A stretch of DNA of 8,819 nt from assembly GCA_031401815.1 (NCBI GenBank), contig JANNRW010000024.1, positions 1 through 8,819 on the forward strand, written 5' to 3'. The position numbers were made by a program, and so were the translations under genes. The notes beneath the pieces are model-generated. The model was not told the origin of the DNA, did no database searches, and was given only the letters and a program-made list of their open reading frames with translations. Positions 7,010 to 8,819 of the stretch are shown piece after piece. Each line of letters begins with the position of its first letter. The stretch's first letter is position 1. This stretch comes from JANNRW01 sp031401815 (GTDB lineage Bacteria; Desulfobacterota; Desulfuromonadia; Geobacterales; DSM-12255).

Positions 7010-7100
7010 CTTTCACCTTTCACAATTGCCTCTCAAATCCCTCCCAGCCGCTTCAAGACCTCAATAGAAAAAAACAAGCTACGTCCCCCCAGGGGGTTCC
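7010..7100. repeat. Long direct repeat, left copy flanking mqsRA
   Basis: This copy is nearly identical to 8123-8207. Both begin CTTTCACCTTTCACAATTGC and end AGGGGGTTCC. Differences are one G/C substitution (7050), a small change in the A-run, and a GTCCCCC block at 7083-7089 that is absent from the right copy. It starts about 40 bp beyond the mqsA stop codon. The near-identity implies recent duplication or a multicopy intergenic element. Confidence 0.9.
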
Positions 7101-7138
7101 ATTGTGCGGTCTCGTAAGCTTTTCATTGCGGGTGCTTG

Positions 7139-7561
7139 TCAGTGTTGCTGCCTGTGCAGCTCCTGTAGCAGTTCCGGATGATGATCAAGCAGATGCAGGA
7201 GCAATACGGTTGAGCGGGCAGGTCTGGTGGTGCCCCGTTCATAATCAGAAAAGGCATTGGCTCCGCCTCCAAATAGTTCGGCTGCTTTGCGTTGGGTCAA
7301 CTTCAATCTTAAGCGGATGGCGCGCAGTTCGCCAGCCTGTCTGATCCGTTCCTGCTGCTGAAGCAGGGTCACTTGCTCAAAAAATCTCCGGGCTGATTCC
7401 GGCGTATCAAACTCAAGCTCACCGCAGGCCGCGCAGAACCACCCTTCAACATCAGGCACGGTTATGCAGGCACCTTCAAAATCTCTGGCAATATCACGAC
7501 GACCATAAGCCATGCCGGGTGTACCACAGGTTGCACACTGTCTTTTGTCTGTTTGTGCCAT
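7139..7561 (-). CDS. mqsA: MqsA-type antitoxin: zinc-binding N-terminus, HTH C-terminus
   Basis: MqsA neutralises the MqsR ribonuclease and represses its own operon. The 140-residue protein shows both domains. The N-terminal zinc site is C9-x2-C12 and C43-x2-C46. The C-terminal XRE-like helix-turn-helix is LTQRKAAELFGGGANAFSDY (88-107), followed by HHPELLQEL, closely matching the E. coli LTQKEASEIFGGGVNAFSRY...KHPELLNEI. The E. coli DNA-contact Asn97 is kept (N102), but the contact Arg101 is Asp here (D106). The ATG at 7561 is preceded by AAGGAG at 7570-7575, 8 nt away and inside the last codons of mqsR. Only 2 nt separate the two genes, so translation is coupled and toxin-first, as in E. coli. 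The gene is 9 residues longer than E. coli MqsA, mainly at the N-terminus. Confidence 0.93.
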   Translation of the reverse strand: MAQTDKRQCATCGTPGMAYGRRDIARDFEGACITVPDVEGWFCAACGELEFDTPESARRFFEQVTLLQQQERIRQAGELRAIRLRLKLTQRKAAELFGGGANAFSDYERGTTRPARSTVLLLHLLDHHPELLQELHRQQH

Positions 7562-7563
7562 TG

Positions 7564-7866
7564 CTATTTCTCCTTAAACTGTATAACCACGGCGCCCTGC
7601 TGCAATGTCAGTTTGATATAGGCTACCTTGTCATTGGGGGTGCGGGAATGGTAGACATCCTGCCAGACTGCGCTGTCGGCATGAGTGGTCATAGATTTGA
7701 AGAACATGGCACGGGTGAGCGATGCCATCACCTGTAGCATCTGTTCTTCTGAAAGCCCCATTGCAACTGCATTAAAAAGCGCCGTGGCGGTAAATGCCAT
7801 GATCCCCTGCTCGGCGATGCGGGCCTGAAGAACTGCAAGTGGATAATGGGGCAAACGTTTTTCCAT
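7564..7866 (-). CDS. mqsR: MqsR-type mRNA interferase toxin
   Basis: MqsR is a RelE-fold endoribonuclease. The E. coli enzyme cuts mRNA at GCU and arrests growth when its antitoxin is lost. The 100-residue product starts MEKR like the 98-residue E. coli protein and keeps the core FFKSMTTHADSAVWQDVYHS and the QFKEK end. Catalytic residues K56, Q68 and Y81 of E. coli correspond to K57, Q69 and Y83, so the toxin looks active. The ATG at 7866 is the only in-frame start after an upstream TGA. No Shine-Dalgarno precedes it, and the predicted transcription start falls on the A of this ATG. It is first in the operon, with mqsA following after 2 nt. Neighbouring pseudogenes and direct repeats suggest the pair was acquired. 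Confidence 0.94.
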   Translation of the reverse strand: MEKRLPHYPLAVLQARIAEQGIMAFTATALFNAVAMGLSEEQMLQVMASLTRAMFFKSMTTHADSAVWQDVYHSRTPNDKVAYIKLTLQQGAVVIQFKEK

Positions 7867-7872
7867 AACGTC

Positions 7873-7900
7873 AGCATAATGGATTCCATTACATTGTCAA
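7873..7900 (-). promoter_or_regulatory. Predicted mqsRA promoter (TTGACA-16-TATGCT)
   Basis: Read on the minus strand, a perfect -35 TTGACA (7900-7895) is followed by a 16-bp spacer and TATGCT (7878-7873), a 4/6 match to the -10 consensus. Start-point geometry places +1 at about 7866, the first base of the mqsR ATG, so the transcript would be leaderless. This assumes a sigma70-like holoenzyme. Confidence 0.6.
7877..7891. promoter_or_regulatory. 15-bp palindrome between -35 and -10: candidate MqsA operator
   Basis: TAATGGATTCCATTA is a perfect palindrome of two 7-bp arms around one central base. It fills most of the mqsRA promoter spacer and touches the -10, the expected place for an autorepressor site. 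The E. coli MqsA operator is instead built on AACCT/AGGTT half-sites. Binding is inferred from position and symmetry only. Confidence 0.55.
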
Positions 7901-7922
7901 TTGAGAAAATATGTTGGGCGTT

Positions 7923-7966
7923 ACAAAAGAGAAATCCCCCAGCGTAAATGCCTGATTACGGCGGGG
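7923..7966 (-). terminator. Possible terminator between the two toxin-antitoxin units
   Basis: On the minus strand CCCC-GC-CGTAA (7966-7956), an 8-nt loop and TTACG-CT-GGGG (7947-7937) form a stem with a 2x2 internal mismatch, followed by ATTTCTCTTTT. It lies upstream of the mqsR promoter and could stop leftward transcription from the PIN-toxin unit. The T-tract is interrupted, so efficiency is uncertain. Confidence 0.4.
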
Positions 7967-8122
7967 AGGTTGTGTCGGGGTGGAAGGTGTTGGGGGGTGC
8001 ATAGTTGCAGTAGGTTGGCATGGGGAAACTTATGGGTGACGCATTTGGAATAATTTAAAATCAGCTGGTTAGCTTACGTTAGTTGACAAATAAAGAATGT
8101 CCCGCAAGGAGTTCCCGAGCCG
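7967..8122. other. Non-coding stretch upstream of mqsRA
   Basis: No gene, RNA or repeat that I can support is present. A TTGACA at 8084-8089 on the + strand has no gene to serve in that direction within the window. Confidence 0.5.
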
Positions 8123-8207
8123 CTTTCACCTTTCACAATTGCCTCTCAAATCCCTCCCAGCCCCTTCAAGACCTCAATAGAAAAATAACAAGCTACCAGG
8201 GGGTTCC
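8123..8207. repeat. Long direct repeat, right copy flanking mqsRA
   Basis: This is the partner of 7010-7100, in the same orientation, with starts 1113 bp apart. It lacks the GTCCCCC block of the left copy, so its end reads CTACCAGGGGG. The final bases with 8208-8211 form a self-complementary CCAGGGGGTTCCCCGG (8196-8211), which could fold in RNA downstream of the PIN toxin gene. Confidence 0.9.
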
Positions 8208-8261
8208 CCGGAATTCTGTCCGGAATTCTGTCGAAGTATTGTGTCCCCTGTATTCTGTCCG
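8208..8261. repeat. REP-like repeat cluster (CCGGAATTCTGT tandem and relatives)
   Basis: CCGGAATTCTGT is repeated in tandem at 8208-8219 and 8220-8231, and ATTCTGTCCG recurs at 8252-8261. Between them is AAGTATTGTGTCCCC, whose complement GGGGACACAATACTT is a phrase I associate with the flanks of REP-associated (IS200-like) transposase genes in many bacteria. No transposase is present here, so this is an orphan fragment. The association is from memory. Confidence 0.6.
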
Positions 8262-8280
8262 AGCGGCTGTTCTTTCTTGT

Positions 8281-8694
8281 CTACCGGTTTCGCCAGATGG
8301 TCATGAATTCAGCCGGAGAAAGGATAGGTGTCCCTTCGAACACTCCCAGGCTTTTCAGGTGCTTGTCCCCGGAAACGATGTAGCTGGCGCGGGCAATTTG
8401 AGCGCATTCGAGGAACTTGTCGTCGGCCGGATCGTCCACGACGGCATGCAGATCGTTGTCAATTACCACAAAAACTATCTGTTGTCTGGTCTTGAACAAG
8501 TCCAGAAGCTCTTTCAATTCGGACTCTCCGGCAAGACCCATTCGAGCGAGAACTTCCAGATACTCCGTGAGGATTTCCGCACAGAGACAGATGGTGATCT
8601 GCCCGGTTTTCCACAGGTCGATTATCAGCCGTGGCGTTCCTTTCGGGCTCAGAAAGGAGGAAATAAAGACATTCGTATCTATAACTACCTTCAC
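8281..8694 (-). CDS. PIN-domain toxin (VapC-like, COG1569 type)
   Basis: PIN-domain toxins are metal-dependent ribonucleases held inactive by a cognate antitoxin. The 137-residue product has the family layout: VVIDTNVFISS with D6, an EILTEYLEVL helix with E44, DDPADDKFLECA with acidic residues at 87-92, and IVSGDKHLKSL with D110. These four acidic positions would build the metal site, so it looks catalytically intact. It resembles the 'putative toxin-antitoxin system toxin component, PIN family' group more than short classical VapC. The start is GTG at 8694, overlapping the stop of the upstream partner by 4 nt (GTGA). The nearest GGGAG (8713-8709) is 14 nt away, too far to be good, so translation is probably coupled. 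RNA target unknown. Confidence 0.88.
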   Translation of the reverse strand: MKVVIDTNVFISSFLSPKGTPRLIIDLWKTGQITICLCAEILTEYLEVLARMGLAGESELKELLDLFKTRQQIVFVVIDNDLHAVVDDPADDKFLECAQIARASYIVSGDKHLKSLGVFEGTPILSPAEFMTIWRNR

Positions 8695-8819
8695 CGGCTT
8701 GCCCGTGTCTCCCGGATGATCCGGTCAACGTCCTTGACAGTTACCCCTTGCTTATCGGCCTTGGCACCGATTCGATCCCAAAGGTCATCCACCACCTGGG
8801 AGAGATCCGCTTTCCGGAC
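8691..8819 (-). CDS. C-terminal part of the antitoxin partner of the PIN toxin (runs off window)
   Basis: The minus-strand frame open from the window edge ends in TGA at 8693-8691 and encodes 42 residues, beginning VRKADLSQVVDDLWDRIGAK and ending VKDVDRIIRETRASR. Its 4-nt overlap with the PIN gene, antitoxin-first order and charged helical C-terminus (AKADKQGVTVKDVDRII) fit a small antitoxin, where a C-terminal 'GVTxxDVxxxIxxxR' tail is common. The N-terminus, which would show the DNA-binding fold, is outside the window, so the family cannot be named. Confidence 0.7.
   Translation of the reverse strand, partial: VRKADLSQVVDDLWDRIGAKADKQGVTVKDVDRIIRETRASR

Noticed and set aside
6876..7067. 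63-codon rightward open frame
   Set aside because: It reads straight through both CCCCCC repeats and part of the long direct repeat, and its composition follows the repeats; no domain is visible.
6934..7094. CRISPR-like spacing of CCCCCC-AGGG repeats
   Set aside because: There are only two full copies and one partial, with unequal spacing; the intervening DNA belongs to another dispersed repeat and no cas genes are present.
7085..7096. CCCCCC-A-GGGGG as a terminator for mqsA
   Set aside because: Only a 4-bp stem with a 3-nt loop is possible, and the T-run on the minus strand begins about 10 nt further on, too far for a typical intrinsic terminator.
8084..8089. TTGACA as a second promoter
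   Set aside because: It points rightward, has no clear -10 partner, and no rightward gene follows.
8459..8728. 89-codon leftward open frame overlapping the PIN gene
   Set aside because: It is out of frame with the PIN motifs; the GTG-started frame at 8694 has the intact acidic active-site pattern and a GTGA overlap with its partner.

Overview
The window joins a conserved housekeeping block (about 1-6240) to a degraded accessory block (about 6241-8819). The source is a bacterium of roughly balanced base composition. The pairing of an alpha-glucan phosphorylase with phosphofructokinase, and the many short intergenic repeats, remind me of green sulfur bacteria (Chlorobium and relatives). That is an impression from gene style; no rRNA or other marker here proves it.

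Housekeeping block. At the left edge lie tandem 7-bp repeats. They run to within one base of the stop codon of an NAD kinase gene (nadK) read leftward. A roughly 350-bp divergent spacer, holding a heptad-built inverted repeat, separates nadK from a rightward three-gene unit: glycogen phosphorylase (glgP), the AAA+ replication-repair ATPase RarA, and 6-phosphofructokinase (pfkA). Both junctions are 4-nt ATGA overlaps, so the three are almost certainly cotranscribed and translationally coupled. GlgP releases glucose-1-phosphate from storage glycogen and PfkA commits the derived hexose phosphate to glycolysis. RarA, a fork-maintenance factor, has no obvious metabolic link to them.

Accessory block. 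After pfkA come about 900 bp with no intact gene. They hold three 22-bp-spaced motifs, the C-terminal scrap of a DUF4143-type ATPase, a GC-rich inverted repeat of 8-mer character, the C-terminal scrap of what looks like a BRO/antirepressor-type phage protein, and several CCCCCC-rich repeats. Next is a complete leftward mqsR-mqsA toxin-antitoxin pair, bracketed by two nearly identical direct repeats of 85-91 bp. At the right edge a second toxin-antitoxin pair (PIN-domain toxin plus the C-terminus of its partner) runs off the window, behind a REP-like repeat cluster.

The most notable signals are: a run of 25 in-phase heptads that is an uninterrupted series of G-triplets on the nadK sense strand; an mqsRA promoter whose predicted start point coincides with the toxin ATG and whose spacer holds a 15-bp palindrome, paired with an MqsA that lacks the DNA-contacting arginine of the E. 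coli protein; the direct repeats around mqsRA; and substitutions in PfkA at a phosphoryl-donor position and in the effector site. I did not find an obviously new multi-gene system.
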